From Apostichopus japonicus (taxonomy: Eukaryota > Echinodermata > Holothuroidea > Aspidochirotida > Stichopodidae): DNA of 64,000 nt. The notes beneath the pieces are model-generated. The model made no database searches, had not been told where the DNA came from, and saw only the letters and a program-made list of their open reading frames with translations. The translations under genes were made by a program, and so were the position numbers. Positions within the stretch are counted from its first letter, which is position 1; every line of letters begins with the position of its first letter. This document shows positions 32,108-46,149 of this stretch, one piece after another. The stretch lies in NCBI RefSeq assembly GCF_037975245.1, contig NC_092563.1, positions 24,894,960 through 24,958,959 on the forward strand, written 5' to 3'.

Positions 32108-34460
32108 ATAATAACAAAATGTTATGTTTAGCTAAATAGCTTTATGAGAACAAATGTATGAAATGACCAACTTAAGTCAATTTCTATCAAATATATCAAC
32201 AAATATATGGTGTATGATTATTTTGCGGGAGGAGGGGAGGGGGTGGGGATTAATGTAAATTCCTGGCAATAATTTCTTTAATTTACTATAGAACGAGATA
32301 TTCTCTTCAAAGAGTGCTGGAATAGTTTTAATGAATCCACGTATACGCGTGCTAGGTTCAGATATATACTGCATACGGCAGTTAGGGTCTACAGGCCTAT
32401 GTAGTGTGGATTGATAAGTGCATTGCAACCTGTAAGCAGTCGCTCTGACGTTATTAAAGCTTGATAATGTTTGTCGATTATGACTCACTCTCGAGAAAAT
32501 CACAAGCGCGGAACTTGAGCGTGTTTGACTAGCTATTATTAATGAGCTACATTATATTGGCTCATAAAATCTCCAATATATATGTACTCAGAGCCAGACA
32601 AGAAAATAACATATATCGCCGCCACTCACTGTTGCGCGGTACTCACTTTGATACTAAATAAAACATGCAAAAATACAAATCTCATAATCTCATAAAGTTG
32701 GAAGTACTTGCTTAATATGACAATGTGAATACAAGGCGATGAAATTCAATTTTTATATGTAAGCTGAGTCAGAATATATATTATAATTAGAATAATATTA
32801 ATATATTACATTATCATAGTGAATCAATAGCGTTTATACTACTACAATATCACAATGATACTTTTGCTTAATGTTGATTGTCCTAAAAAGAATAAATCGC
32901 CCAACAATTGAAAAGGGAGGAAAGAACTTATCTACAAATTCGCATTAGATGCATCCACATCAACGTTTAGAGCTTTATGTTATACTATCGCATATGTTAT
33001 ATTACATGCTTTGGGATAAGGCATTGAGGTTTTATCACAGATTGTAGGTTAAAGATTCCCTCAAACCAGAGCGTTCATAGATCATCGGAACCACTCAAAA
33101 TGTAAACCTGGAGAATTCAGGTAACATGAAAGTCGAGATTCGTGCCCGAAACCTGACGATTTTACAAATCCATCGTTCCAACATTTATAATACGAAAAAT
33201 AAGCACAAGACTATGTAATTCAGCTTTGCTTTGTTTTACCGGTTCAAGATGTTTTCACGTGAGATTTAAAGATAACATGCACTGGGATGCGACCGTTAGT
33301 TAAATACGGTGAGACTTGGCAGGTATATTGGAAGACATGACCTTTTTGATAAAAACAACAACCTTGGATTACAATCAAAAGAAGTCACTTGGTCGCGCTA
33401 GGTACTGAGGAAGTGCCGTTTGTCGCATAAGTGGTCATATCGCACCCCTCACCCCATCCTCCCTTCCCGTACAGTATGCTTCCTGTTTCCTACTTTATGC
33501 TATGCTATACACATATGCCTACATCTTTATCTTTTCTTATCTAAGTAATTATTGTTCCAGACATTTTCGCAATAGATAAAAAAAAATCAAACCTTATAAC
33601 TTCTGTTATCTACTCAGAAAGGAAATATACGTTCAGTTATTGTCCACTTTTTAATAATTTCCCCCCTAAATTCCAATGTATCGGGTATCCTTGGTAATAT
33701 CGAAAGCAAATATTGCATTTAAGTTAGAGTATGCCAGTGAGACATCTTCTAATTTAATTGCGGTTTACAAAGAAACTTATAAATATACGGTTGTTCAAGA
33801 ATGTCATGTAAAATAAATTGATTTACTTTAAGCGCCTACTTCCAGTCGCTCACCTCAAGTAATGAGTGCATACCTGTCGTGCATGTTAAACTGTTATAAC
33901 CTAACGCTGTACCGTGACTGTACTATTGATTTATATGGGATGACTTTGTGAATAAAGTAAACACCGATCTCCCATAAGTGGGTTCCGTAACATCTGATGT
34001 CAAATTATATATTTTATTACATCTGAAGAAAATTCAAGCTTTTCTTCTATTTACGGTTTTCGGTCGCTCGGAAACAGGAAGGTACAACAGAGCAAATACG
34101 AGTTAATAATTATTCGAAGTGTAGCGTTTTGGAAAGATTTCTAGAGAAACTAGATTGTAAACCAGGTGGGCAACATACTATTATTCGCGGGTTTTGCCCG
34201 TAATATTTAAGAGAAAAATGACATTATTTTCATGTGTACTTAAAAGGTTCGTAGTCCTTTTTCATGTCAAGCTACTGTAATTATTTCAAGTTCATTTACT
34301 TTGATTAAAATAATGTAACCACACCAGATGATGAAAGCAGAATATGGAAACAGATGCAAAAACAGAAAGCAGATTATGAGACTAAAACTCTGCACCTTCA
34401 TGATTGCACTTTCCGCTTAGATATGCAATACACAGTTTGCACTGTAGTGGTTTGTCCAAT
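32108..34460. other. non-coding stretch
   Basis: AT-rich; no exon, RNA gene or repeat recognised. Confidence 0.35.
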
Positions 34461-34800
34461 CAGAAATGTCTAAGTAACATTTACCTGTTTCTATTGACGT
34501 CAACGTTAACGTTCGCGCAAAATGAAACTTTCTGTACTTAAATGTGTTTCGATTTGCGGCCTCCCTGACTGATTTTGCTTTAGTTTTAATCCGTCATTTT
34601 TAAGGAAGTGCTTCCTGCACTCAGAAATACCTAAATAACATTTCCCTGCTAGAATGATATGAAATATAATAAAAAAGGAATATGAATTGATGTTAACGTT
34701 AATGTTCTAGCAGAGTGGAACTTTCTTTACTGAAATATCTTTCGCTTTGAGGCCTCTTGACTGCTTTGACTTTAGGCTTAATGCGTCATATAAAAGGGCC
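34461..34800 (+). repeat. tandem duplication, two diverged units of about 160-180 bp
   Basis: Unit 1 starts at 34461 and unit 2 at 34622. Shared blocks are CAGAAAT.CCTAA.TAACATTT, GTTAACGTT, GAAACTTTCT.TACT, TTTCG.TTTG, GCCTC, TGACTG, TTTGACTTTAG and CGTCAT. The second unit has an insertion. Confidence 0.6.
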
Positions 34801-37800
34801 CTTTTCTCCTTCTATGAGTCTTAAAATTTGTCTTGTGCAAATGTTATAGATCAATTTCATTGACAATTTTGGCTAAAAAGTAATTGATGAGTTAAGATTT
34901 GGGGGTTCCATACTCTTTATGATGATGTTGTTTCCAAAATAATTACAAGATTTCTGACCCTATGAAGCTAATGATAATGGCGATAACTTACACTTTGTTT
35001 GTCATTCTCAGTAAGCAAGCATGTTGTATTTGCCAAGAATTATGTCTTGCTCTTACTCTTAATGAGGTTCTATATACTAGTATGTTAAGAGTTTATCGTA
35101 GCGTACATGTTATCAGTTTTGAACGATTGTATGTACGTCAACTATTTCATGTGACGTCATAGCGGTGGTGGAACAAGTCACCGATCATATTGTATATTGC
35201 ATCGCAATACTTTATAGTACTCGAGTCCGTAATCGTAATTAGGTACATTTTTCTGTACTGGTACTCAAGTGTTTGTACTCGAATTTGGAACATTGCCCTT
35301 ACATTACAAGTACTGAGTTAATTTAAGACACATCCCTATTATCTGTTACTTTTATTTTAAGCTCTTCATTTCTGAAATGGAAACAAAAGTCACTCATTTT
35401 ACGCATGAGAGCATCTACGTGAAATAAATTTCGATTTATTGCTATTGTTCAGGGCAAATCAAAAGTTAGTCGACTTATACCCAATATATAAGAAACAGAT
35501 CAATGAGTTCATGCATAAACTAACAACAAGTGTCTAAATACTCCTTTCTGAATTATTATAATATTGGACTCATTCAGAAAAGAGTAAAATTCGTAAGCGT
35601 TTGAATTGACACTGAATTCCCTCCAAATAGCAATGACTAAACTCACGTTGTACCAAAATTCCTATCCGCTCTTTCAATATGCTCCATCTGTTATTATTCT
35701 TTACAAATAAAGATGACGTGTTATTAAGTCAATACTGCGATATTTTGGGACACGGTCATTTGTCATTAGCTTAACCAGTATGCTTCGATCGTATTGAATC
35801 TTACAATATAGTAAATAACGAGTTATCGATCATGGCTCGCGTTAATTATCTTTTTCGAGGCGCAACAGTGGTTGCAGAAGGGACTACTAACTAACTGCGT
35901 GTTCAAATACACATTTTTATACCATTGACACTTTCCTCATAGTACAAATTTACGAAGCTATATACAAGGAAGTGACCAACCGTCGATTAATTGGTAAAAC
36001 AGACTACCATTTTCAGTCTGTTGGTTTTTGCTTAAGATTACAACCCAAAAGTGCGCATAGTCCGTGTCACAACGTTCCAATCCATTGATCATGCAGAGTG
36101 ACGAAATTGGAGGAGAAACACACAATCATGCGGTAATAAGTACACTAGAGGATACATTTATTTAGTTCTATGGATCATATGGAGAATTTGAAAGATCAAA
36201 GTCTGTTCAACCCCCATTAAAACACACATCCGACGATTTTTGAAGTTATCATTAACAATTGCATGCAATTAATTGTGTAAAGGAGTGAAGTAATTCAAAA
36301 GGAAATATCGGCTGGTGGTACCAGAATTGCCTAGTTCACTTTGTTACTGCCAATTAGAGAAACTTTAATGTACAAATAGACAGCTTCAAACATTGACTAA
36401 TTTATTACTTAATAGATTGTGTAAATGTTTTACACGCTTGTGACCACTCCAGCACGTCTAACAATATTATTGCTTACGAGTATATACATAGGCCCCTTTT
36501 CATATATTAATTTACAAATACGCCAGACTGTAAAAACATGCAGAGTATAGAAAATAGAATTGAAATATGAAGTTGACGTCTAAAATATTCAAGTAGTATG
36601 CATCATTCAAGCCTGTTTATCTTCTGGTGATGTGAGTCATCCTAAAACCCGTCGCCTGTTACTCTGTAATATACATATAGCACGACATATGGCTAAGATA
36701 ATGTGATTTTAATAACAAAACCTTGTTGTCTATATGAGCTGAGTGTACTGCGTACCGGTATCTCGTACTCGTACCACTCATAACTGGAGCGTGCGTTACG
36801 CAAGAATCAAAGGGCCATCCGTGTAATCTTCTTGCACGAAGGTATGTCTGGCTCCACATACTGATTAAGTCTGTTATTCTTGTTTTTCAACGGTAATCGT
36901 ACTTTAATGAAGCAGACAAGACAGTGGTTTGAGACTGCACAACTGACTAGTGCGAAGAGCACATAGAGAAAGCAACAATTCATGTGATTTGTCTATTACT
37001 AAATTTGAAAAATCACCATGGCAATAGTTTTGTCTGGCTCTCTACAAACAAATTAGAGGATTGTAAAGATCTGCTGAAAAATAGCCCGACAGAACAGGTT
37101 AATATGGTAGTTTTGGTCGGTATTGAGACCGTGTTTATCAAATGATTTTGATAATGACTGTAATTGCATGCAAACTGAGGTAAATATATACATTTATATA
37201 TATCATTCGGTTTCGGTTCGGCGAACAGAATTAATCATATTTATTTGTAGTTAACAATGGAAAATCTCAGTATTTCAGTATGAGAAGCAAAAATATTGAT
37301 GCATATATGATTATTTGATTGCAATGGTATGAAAATCTGCAGTCCCATGCATTGCCTCAAGTGCATACTTCATTGCTTTTCAATGTTATACTTACTTTCT
37401 CTCATGATGGTAAAACGGTCGAATCGTGAATGATAATTAACCAACTGGAGTTTAGACGGTTAAAGGAGCAGAGGCATAACAATATACGGTTCGGAAGGTT
37501 CATTAAACCTGGGCCTCCAATATTTGCCCCCCCCCACACCCAATATTCAGTGGTCCTTAAGGGTTGGTTCCGACGTTTTAGATAACAAATAACAACTGTC
37601 AGTCAAGTACAATATAACCGTACAGAAATGTGTGATTTTTTGGCATTTCATGGCATTTTTGCATTAAAGGTCAACTTGTCGAGAGCAGCTATGAAGTTTG
37701 TGCTGGAAGTTCTCACACTTTAACCTGTGCCCCTCAAAAGTGAAACTGCCTCCCATTAATGGATACTGCTTGCTCTGTGATAAAAATGAATATTGGCTCC

Positions 37801-40800
37801 ATTGACATGCGGATTGATTGATAGGATGTACCTAACGTAGTGTGAGATAATGCATCCACATGAGATAGAGTTTATTTGTTTAGATATAACTGGTTGCTAA
37901 TTGTAACAAACTGTTGAGTGCAAGGCATCTCATCTTCCATATAAATAAAGTTCCACCACTTTCGTCGGTATTATTTGCTTTTTAATCTTCTTCCAGAGCC
38001 AATCTTTCCCATCAACTTTAAGTGCTCTTGAAGTTTGATTTGATCAAGCTAAAGGTCATAAAAATAGAAAGTTCGGGCACAGTAAAAAAAAATTATCCTA
38101 GTAAAACAATAGCAAAGATAAAACCTAAACGGTGTATTATGAACTCTGGTGTACATCAAGTATCAAACATTGACCTTCGGAAAGAGTCCTAATGAAGATA
38201 TTTATTTATGTAAGAATTGAAGTAACGAATGCTATCAGGGTAAGGGCATATTGTCAGTCAAAGCTAGTATGGTAACCTTTCCAGGAAACTGTCAAGTAAA
38301 GTTATTTCTTAACACAATTTAATACATACATTTGGCTCATTTGAAGTTCGTAGTGATCCCCGTTGATTATTCATGCATTGGCACCAAGGTTAATTACACA
38401 AATCCCAGATAAAGGCAACGAATTGTGTGACTAAACTAGAATGCTGCTGATTCTTTCTATTTCGCTCTGCAAACTGCAGATCTTGACTAAAGACTTGTAG
38501 TGCGATCGAGTAAACAGGATGCATTAGTACGAATGCAAGTAGAATTTCTCTAGAATTGAGTACGAGAACAGGTACTTAATCGCGAGTAAGATTAATGTAT
38601 ACCATTATAGAATTACACAAAGAAAACCCACAGAGTACGACTACAAATCCAAAAGAATAAACACATACAAACACGGGTACAATCAAACGAGTGCAAATAC
38701 GGGTTAGTATGCTGCAACATTAGTACGAGAACAGCATCGCTGCGAGTATGCCTAACTGTAGATCTTACGCAAAACGTACTTAAGGGTATACCCTACTTGG
38801 TACAGGAAATCAAACCCAGCAGTCAGATTAACGTTATTCAGTGCCCCATATAGTTACACAAAAAAAAATCATAGTAATATTAATCACATATACATGTTAA
38901 TTCATAATGAGTATTAGATATGAGAAGGAAAAAAAAGTCGCAGTGCCTAATTCATCATCTGATTCCAAGTTTAGTTTGCATTAATCCCAGAAGAGATAAT
39001 CCCTGACACTCCAAAGTGGCTGCATACAAGTCACAATGTCTCCACAAATGCACAATGGCTCAACACCATGGCTTCTTATGATCTTGGGAAGCGGTTTTGC
39101 CGTGTTTCAATATGTCGTTTACTTTAATCGAATTCATGATCATTGCGCGATGGTAATGTAAGTAAAATCCCCGGAATCATAGGTAATGTTTGTCCTGCGT
39201 CATCAAACTGACATTTTTCCTGGGATGTACCTATTTTTAATGTTCTTTGAAATTCTATCAAAAAAATAATGATCTAGACCCTGTAAAAGAGTTGTCACCT
39301 GGGGCTTGTTGAAAGATACAAATCAGTCGGTTCCCCTATGTTAAGATGCTATTAGTAGTTGGTAAGCTCCGAAAAGAAACGTAATCTCATATGTTTATCT
39401 CCAACTAGTGGTGAGATAGATGTTTAATGTATCTTTTAAATCACAAGTTCCACATATATGTCTATATTTTGCTGATTCAAAAGCTGATAAAGCTTAGCTC
39501 CGCGTGGGTTGTCATTAGATTTTGTTTTACGTTATACTACGTGACGAAACTATAAAGACAATAATGTCATATTCGTGAAGCCTGCAGTGGTATAAAATTC
39601 CTAACAAATGTCATCTATTTGAACAAGACATCAGCAAAGTTTGAAATGAAACAGCCGTTGCAGCATTTCCATTGCATGTGACTCGTGCTCATGCAAGCAT
39701 ATCCGTGGAATAAACAATCATTTGTAAATACTGGATGATTCTTCCTTCGGTTGTTTGCACGGACATGCATAGATGACTACGACACACCTTACAACCTGGA
39801 AAGCAATTAAGCTAATGCTGAGAAAAAAGCAATGACTTGATTAGGATATATATGGTTAATAATCAACTGTGCATACATGGTTGCCATTAGGGGGAATGAA
39901 GTGTTTAAGGTGTATTGATGTTAAGGTCAGGACTTTTCAAACCGATATGCTAAACCTTCCAAACGTTTCCAACAGAAATGACGTTATCAAAAGGACGAAT
40001 ACTCCAAAACGGTTAAGGAAATGTGTGACAAAGATGGCGAGTTCGCATTGCATAATTCTAAACTCTTTAAACTCAAACCTTTCAGCATGTGGTCTAATAA
40101 TTTAGCAGTCTTTAGAAATATCGCCATATGTATTCTCGCTATAATAGTACTTAGTGCGGCGGGATACTTCCAAGGTGGCAATATCATGGTCATTGCAACT
40201 TGAACATTAATACAAAGAAGTTGGCACCATTGTATACTACCATCTTTAACTCAAAACTGAATAGAAGTTGTAACGTGATCAACACAACACGTCATAAAGT
40301 CTAAATTTATTATGTCTATCGTTTTGGCAGCTGTGTCCCTACAGTATAATATTCAGACTAGTTAGATATTTCACTTCAAGGTTGACATAAATGCCCCAAA
40401 TTTCTTATATATCAATAATAGTAATGAAGGTATTATGACGAACTTTTAAATTTACGTTGTTGATGATGTCTCAAATTTGGAGAAACTACACTTCTATAAT
40501 TACTATATTATTGCTTCTTTTAAACATGCTCGAAATTCTGTAGATGCCTAAATCAAATATTATTACAATCTTTAATCCAACATAAAGCTAAAACGAAAAG
40601 TCTTCTTATATCTGAAACAAAACGTTTCTCAATCATGAAATTTTGTAAAACAAGGACTAAGGTCTTGTAAATTCTGTATGTACTGGTAGTCCTTGGTATT
40701 TATTTACAGAACCTCATTTAAACCTCACGTAACCAATCTTATGAAAATCTTGAAATATACAAGGCAAAATGTCTCTGAAACATGGACACGGTATTAAAAT

Positions 40801-42805
40801 GATTACAGACTTCTATTTGTCTTAGGTTACTGCAAAATCAAGTTCTAGTGGCCAATTTCCGCTGAAACAGTCAAGTTTCAAGAACAACAGGGTTCGAATT
40901 ACGTCTTCTGAAGACTAAACTGAACAAGACGAAGGGTAATGATGTATATTTCGTTAAGTACGACAATCGTATTAATTCTATGAATCTCATAATAAAGTGA
41001 CTCCACTAAATATTACATCTATTCAATTCCAATTTGGGTACTTTTCAATTTCGCTTATAAATTATTCAGATACTGCAAAAATACGATAGGCCTCAAACTT
41101 AAATCTTTCGCTGTCTCTATTCATTCTGCAACAGTTAATGGTATTCTGTTACTGCGTTATAAACAATAACTTGTCAGTAATACCTTTTGCAGTAAATATC
41201 ATATACAAGATGAAACATTTTCCAATTCTATAAAACCTGTCAAAACTCGACATAACTTTCTTGATCACTTCTTCTCCCAGCGTTCAAGTTTATGTCAATC
41301 TATAAAAAGTTTAGTTAAAAGTGAAAGTCATAACTCTTTTACATTTTAATTGACATGCACTGACGTTTAGTATGTTGAAAGTTTCGGAAAATGTCTCAAG
41401 TCTCGTTTTTACTGAGCAAAACGTCTTTTCCGCAAATTAAAAACTGTAATTATTTGATATATTATCACTAAAGAGCCAACATCAGATGTAGCTGCATTGT
41501 TGCAAAAACGAAAATTGAAGACACTATGTTGTCGGCGGCGTTTAAATGAGCAATTGTCAGATAAATTAACACAAACTTTCTACGTTAGAGATTGTACAGC
41601 TTTTAAAGGAATCATCTCATTGCCTATTTTGCAAATTTAACTTCGTAGTGTTCTTTTAACTTTCTGGATGGCCGATGTTATCATTGTTAGCCTTTAATGG
41701 AAGAATTAGAAATACTCCTGATATAACAGTGTGACGTGCTTGTTTTATGTTTTTGTGTCTAAACTAAATAGCTCAATCATCGATTGACAATGGCCACAAA
41801 CCTTGAGACTTTGTATAATACAATGATTATATTTTCATTATTTGAGTTGGATTACAATTTCCTATTCTAATTTTGAAGTCATAAATGTATTAAATATCAA
41901 TCGTTAGTTCTTTCTGATCTCTCGTTAGTAAACTTTATATTTCTTGTAGAGACAGTTTGTCTCATTTGAAAGTACATGCAGCTGCATATTTCAAGGTATG
42001 CGCACTATCACACTACTGTCCTTCACACATGATTACATGTTTTCCTTCACTGACAATGACTCTGCTAAGAGATCACTTCGATCTTACAAAGTTTGTTGTT
42101 TAGGAAAACCAGACAGAACTCACAAAAAAAACTGTAGAGATCGTGTGTTAACTAGATTATTTAACGATGCAAAGATGGCGATAAAAAGAAATTAAATGCA
42201 CTGTCATTACTATGAAATCATTCATGGTCGTTTGATGGTATGGTAACAATTCTGTTATGTGACCAATATTGTCTTGAACATTATAATAATTTAATATTCT
42301 TATTTTGTAAACAATCGGAACGTTATAATTATAGGATGGGAATAAAAGTAAAAATTAAACAACAGTAAAATAAAAAAAGGTAAACAATACCCATCTCGCG
42401 ACAAGTTTCCATATGAAGGTGTGAAAGACTGCAAAAACTAACATATATATATGAATCAAATGCTGTCATGATAATAACATTGATAAAACTTAAATAAATA
42501 TTCATTACGTACATTATATCCTTATTGATGTAAATTATGCTGCAATGTCCTTTGACTGAATCTGTATTTTGCTTTACACCCTTTCATTATTTCGTTAAAC
42601 TAACATTAAAACGTGATCTACAACGTTTTGGGAGAATCGCTCTTTCTATAAATGAAACCACTCGTAAAAACCCCTCCTTAATTTCGTGAAGAAGCATGAT
42701 TGAATTCGTACAATGTTACAATTGTTTTCTTTAATGCACTTGCAAATATAATTGCCGAATAGCATTTGTTACTTTAATAATATAGAATTTATATTTCATT
42801 TCAAA
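34801..42805. other. long stretch without a recognised gene
   Basis: AT-rich intergenic or intronic sequence. Scattered GAGTACGAGTA-type words occur at about 35215-35300 and 38500-38780, probably decayed hexanucleotide repeats. If the calbindin-like gene has an upstream untranslated exon, much of this would be its first intron. Confidence 0.35.
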
Positions 42806-42862
42806 GCATGGAGCTATAGCTCCATGGTCAAAGCAAGCACCCCAAGGTTCGGGTTTCACAAT
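42806..42862 (+). repeat. tRNA-like fragment, probable SINE piece
   Basis: TAGCTCCATGGTCAAAGCA resembles a tRNA A box (TAGCTCAGTGGTCAGAGCA) and GGTTCGGGTTTC resembles a B box. Spacing between them is shorter than in a real tRNA and no acceptor stem is seen. Confidence 0.3.
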
Positions 42863-43420
42863 CATTCGTTGACAACTATGGATGATAAAATACACTTTAC
42901 ACATTAATTCCCTTCGCCCCTTCAGGTTTCACATGCAGTAAGTCACTTTGTTAAGTTTGTAATTGAAACCTTCGAAGCTCAAGAGTGTGTAAAGTCATTG
43001 TCTGACATGTTGACATATAATTCTATATCGAAGCCATAAAGTTTTACTTCGTCTTTCTATCTTTTGAAACATTAAAAGTGCCACGAGGATCATCTGGTTA
43101 TTTCTGATTCATATGAGTATGTTTTATCACGCAGAGTCCCAGAAGACCAAGTATCACATTGCATTAATAGAGACATGCTTGGCCTGTTTCTGTCGCCTTA
43201 TTCAATTCAACATTAACATTAAAAAATGAAAAAACTTGTTGAGAGTGATCTCAGATGTTTTCCTGTCAATACGAAGAATGTGAAACGGAATACGGAAATT
43301 GCTATCTATGGATTAAATCGACGACAACGAAAGTCAATCCTATAGATTAAAAGTAATGCTTGGCAGTTCTCCTGCTCTTCTTGTCTTTAAAAATATGAGC
43401 AAATAAGTAAAGAGTTTACA

Positions 43421-43790
43421 AATGAAAGAATCGTAAAAATCAGAACATTAGATCAGTCATGAGATGTATATCGGGTTACGAAGTAATCTATGGATTACAT
43501 GGAGCCGGACAGAAGCAATTTTTGTGCATTAACAGAAATCTTCGACAAATTAACTTCTCAATGAAAGAATTGTAGAATCCAAAAATGTATAAACATGTGA
43601 CGTATCAGAGGAACGAAGAAATTTAAGGATTAAATAGAAGTCAAACAGCAGACATTTTGCGCATTAACAGCAGTCTATGGCAAATTGCTTTGCTTTTCCT
43701 GTCGTACAAATTAAATGAGGAAATAAGGACGAAGTTACAAATTAAAGAATGTTAGAATCAGAAATGTAATATACACAGAACGCACAGGCC
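43421..43790 (+). repeat. degenerate tandem array, three partial units
   Basis: Units start near 43421, 43561 and 43741 with AAAGAAT.GTA.AATC, and the first two also share GCATTAACAG and CAAATT further on. Spacing is 140 and 180 bp. Confidence 0.45.
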
Positions 43791-45724
43791 TACGAAGGAT
43801 TTCCCCATCGAAGTTATTTGGCACCGTTTAAACTAGGGAAAGTGCCTCTGTCCACGTGCAAATGTCGGGGGTTCAAGTAGCAAAAATATCTCACTCAACA
43901 AATGCATCACCCAGTCATATATACTGTTTGGCTTTTAATTCAAATTATTGATACGAGTTTACTTTCTTATTTCGTCGACTGTACTCAGTTATCATTTGCC
44001 ATCTGTATATCCGTGTATGTTTTGAAGGGTTTCGCAGTGATTGAAAGAAGTCGTGTGACCACTGTGCAGAACTTAAAATCAATTTGAATGTCCCCCACTC
44101 CCGCTCACCACCCATCTAAACCTTAATGGCTTTTTCATGTGAAACTATGTGTCCATCTTAAATGTACCTGGGGATATTATCTTCCCTTTAGGTGTCCACT
44201 AATTAGAAGCATCTCACTTGTCCATTTGAGTCGATATTCCTTTTCCTTTACTTGTTACAACATGTCATCAACGTATGCAACTACTCTCGCGGAAGAGTGT
44301 TACGAATTAGTGTTTTATAGCATGCCATAAAGTGATCATTTAGTTGGGTCAAATTATCGGTGGATCAAAGAAAGTAATTTGCTCTCACGTTATAGTTTTA
44401 TTTTCAATCTGTACATGTATATGACAGTATCAAAGTAATGTTAAATATGGTATCTTTACATCAAACAGGTTGTACTTGCAAAGGGGAAACAGGTTGGCAC
44501 TTGGCATCGCAATCCATAAAGGCTCACCTAAATGACAGAAAGATTTGTTGATAAAAGGTTTCTCTTTCTACATTGTCAAGATTCTTTTGATATTAAAATA
44601 TCTACATGCCAATTCCGTTACAATTTCGAATAAGGTATGATACTCACAGCATCGTCAGCGTCGTACGATTCAAGTCTCGATGTAAAGGTCCAGACTAGGT
44701 TTGAGATTGTTAGTTCAAATTTGTTTGGTTTGCGTGCCCAGGTTCTATCTTGTGTACCTCTTCTAGGGCTTGAGTCAAGTACAATAGAGAACTTAAAAAG
44801 TTGAACAGGAAGCTTGCTAAAATCAAACGAGAGTTAAACTACCTGTTATACCATCATTGGTTATAGCAGACGTTTGTGTCGCGTCTCGTAGTTCAAGAGT
44901 CATTGAGTCATATTTTTGCTCTCTGTGACATTCTCATCAATCCTCGTGTTATTCTGGTACGATCTGTCATGTGCACGACAAGTAAATAACATAAACGCGT
45001 GCAAACCATGTTTGCACATCATCTCTGAGTGTATTGAATGATGTTAATTATCATGCAATTAGGGTAATACATACAACGAACTGTGATGGATTGGGTTTTT
45101 AATTTACTAATTCCTTCTCGCCTTACTTAATTGTTGGATCTGATGTTCAACTTACTTGCACTCTTAATGATGTTCTTTACATGTCTGTTTCCCCGTACGC
45201 GCCACAAAGAAGGTGGTACTACATATGCCGTGTTTTGTTGGAAGATGAATCGGCAACAAAATCCGGTTGAAATTTGCCCTAATATCTACTTCCAGACTTA
45301 TAACAAATATTCAATTAGTACTTAACGGAATTGCTAGCTGACAATGCCACGCCAGTGTTAATTTCAATGCTAAATTGAAAAGGTTTACTTCATTTGTCGA
45401 TAAAACACGAGAATTTGTCTTGCCGTCTACGTGACAGTACATTGAGTAGCAAGGATTTGCAACCAAATATCGGTCCCTAGTTACAAAACGTATATCATCA
45501 CAACTATTTTGAATAATTTATCTCTTCATCTTCGACAGATGTCGTAAGAAAAGACCATTTAATAAATCTTTATTTGTCTTGAAAAACACCTATGCGGTAT
45601 GTCACTATACATAGACACTGAAGTAGTGCCTCAACCGTTGCTATGAAGCAGAGTCATTGTGGTTAAAATACGTCAAAAATGTCTTCTAAAGACTGCGTGA
45701 AAGAAATCAACGACCCCCTTCCCC
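43791..45724. other. non-coding stretch
   Basis: No gene recognised. It leads into the TA repeat and the acceptor of the calbindin-like exon. Confidence 0.35.
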
Positions 45725-45730
45725 AATATA

Positions 45731-45808
<78 letters not shown>
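45725..45808. repeat. TA dinucleotide microsatellite
   Basis: About forty TA units with one interruption, ending about 145 bp before the splice acceptor at 45951-45952. Confidence 0.95.
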
Positions 45809-45811
<3 letters not shown>

Positions 45812-46010
45812 AAACATACATCAGTGTAAGTGAACTTCGTTTGTCGTTAATCTTATACAGTCTTTTACTTATTGTTTTTTAATCTGATGTGACCCACATT
45901 GAACCTCGAGGGATATTTTACTTTCATTTTGTATTTCTATCTTCTCTCACAGCGTTTATCGGATTATCGAGAGCATTTTGGTACAGTTGGCTGAACCGGT
46001 CATATCAATC

Positions 46011-46149
46011 ATGTCATCTAAGCATCGACAAGCTCACACCAAGAGCCAGAAGAAGAGAAAGTTTTCGAACTTCTTGGCGAAGTATGAGAGCATTGGAAAG
46101 TTAACATGTGATAACTTTGCCAAAATATGGGAGCATTATGACTCTAACA
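46011..46149 (+). CDS. calbindin-32/calretinin-like EF-hand protein, exon 1 of coding sequence
   Basis: First visible coding exon of a calbindin/calretinin/secretagogin-family gene for a cytosolic calcium buffer or sensor. It encodes MSSKHRQAHTK, a basic stretch, then FSNFLAKYE...CDNFAKIWEHYDSN, which is the entering helix and first residues of EF-hand 1 (family form: F-L-x-x-Y ... F-x-x-I/V-W-x-H-Y-D). The exon starts at 45953 after a pyrimidine-rich tract and CAG acceptor. ATG 46011 has A at -3. The frame is open back to 45954 without ATG, so an upstream coding exon cannot be fully excluded, but an upstream untranslated exon is more likely. The GTAAGT donor at 46150 leaves phase 1. Joined to 59522-59592, 60300-60389 and the tentative 60978-60995, the reading frame is continuous for 105 residues, with phases matching at every junction. 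Family members normally have six EF-hands and about 260-310 residues. Confidence 0.8.
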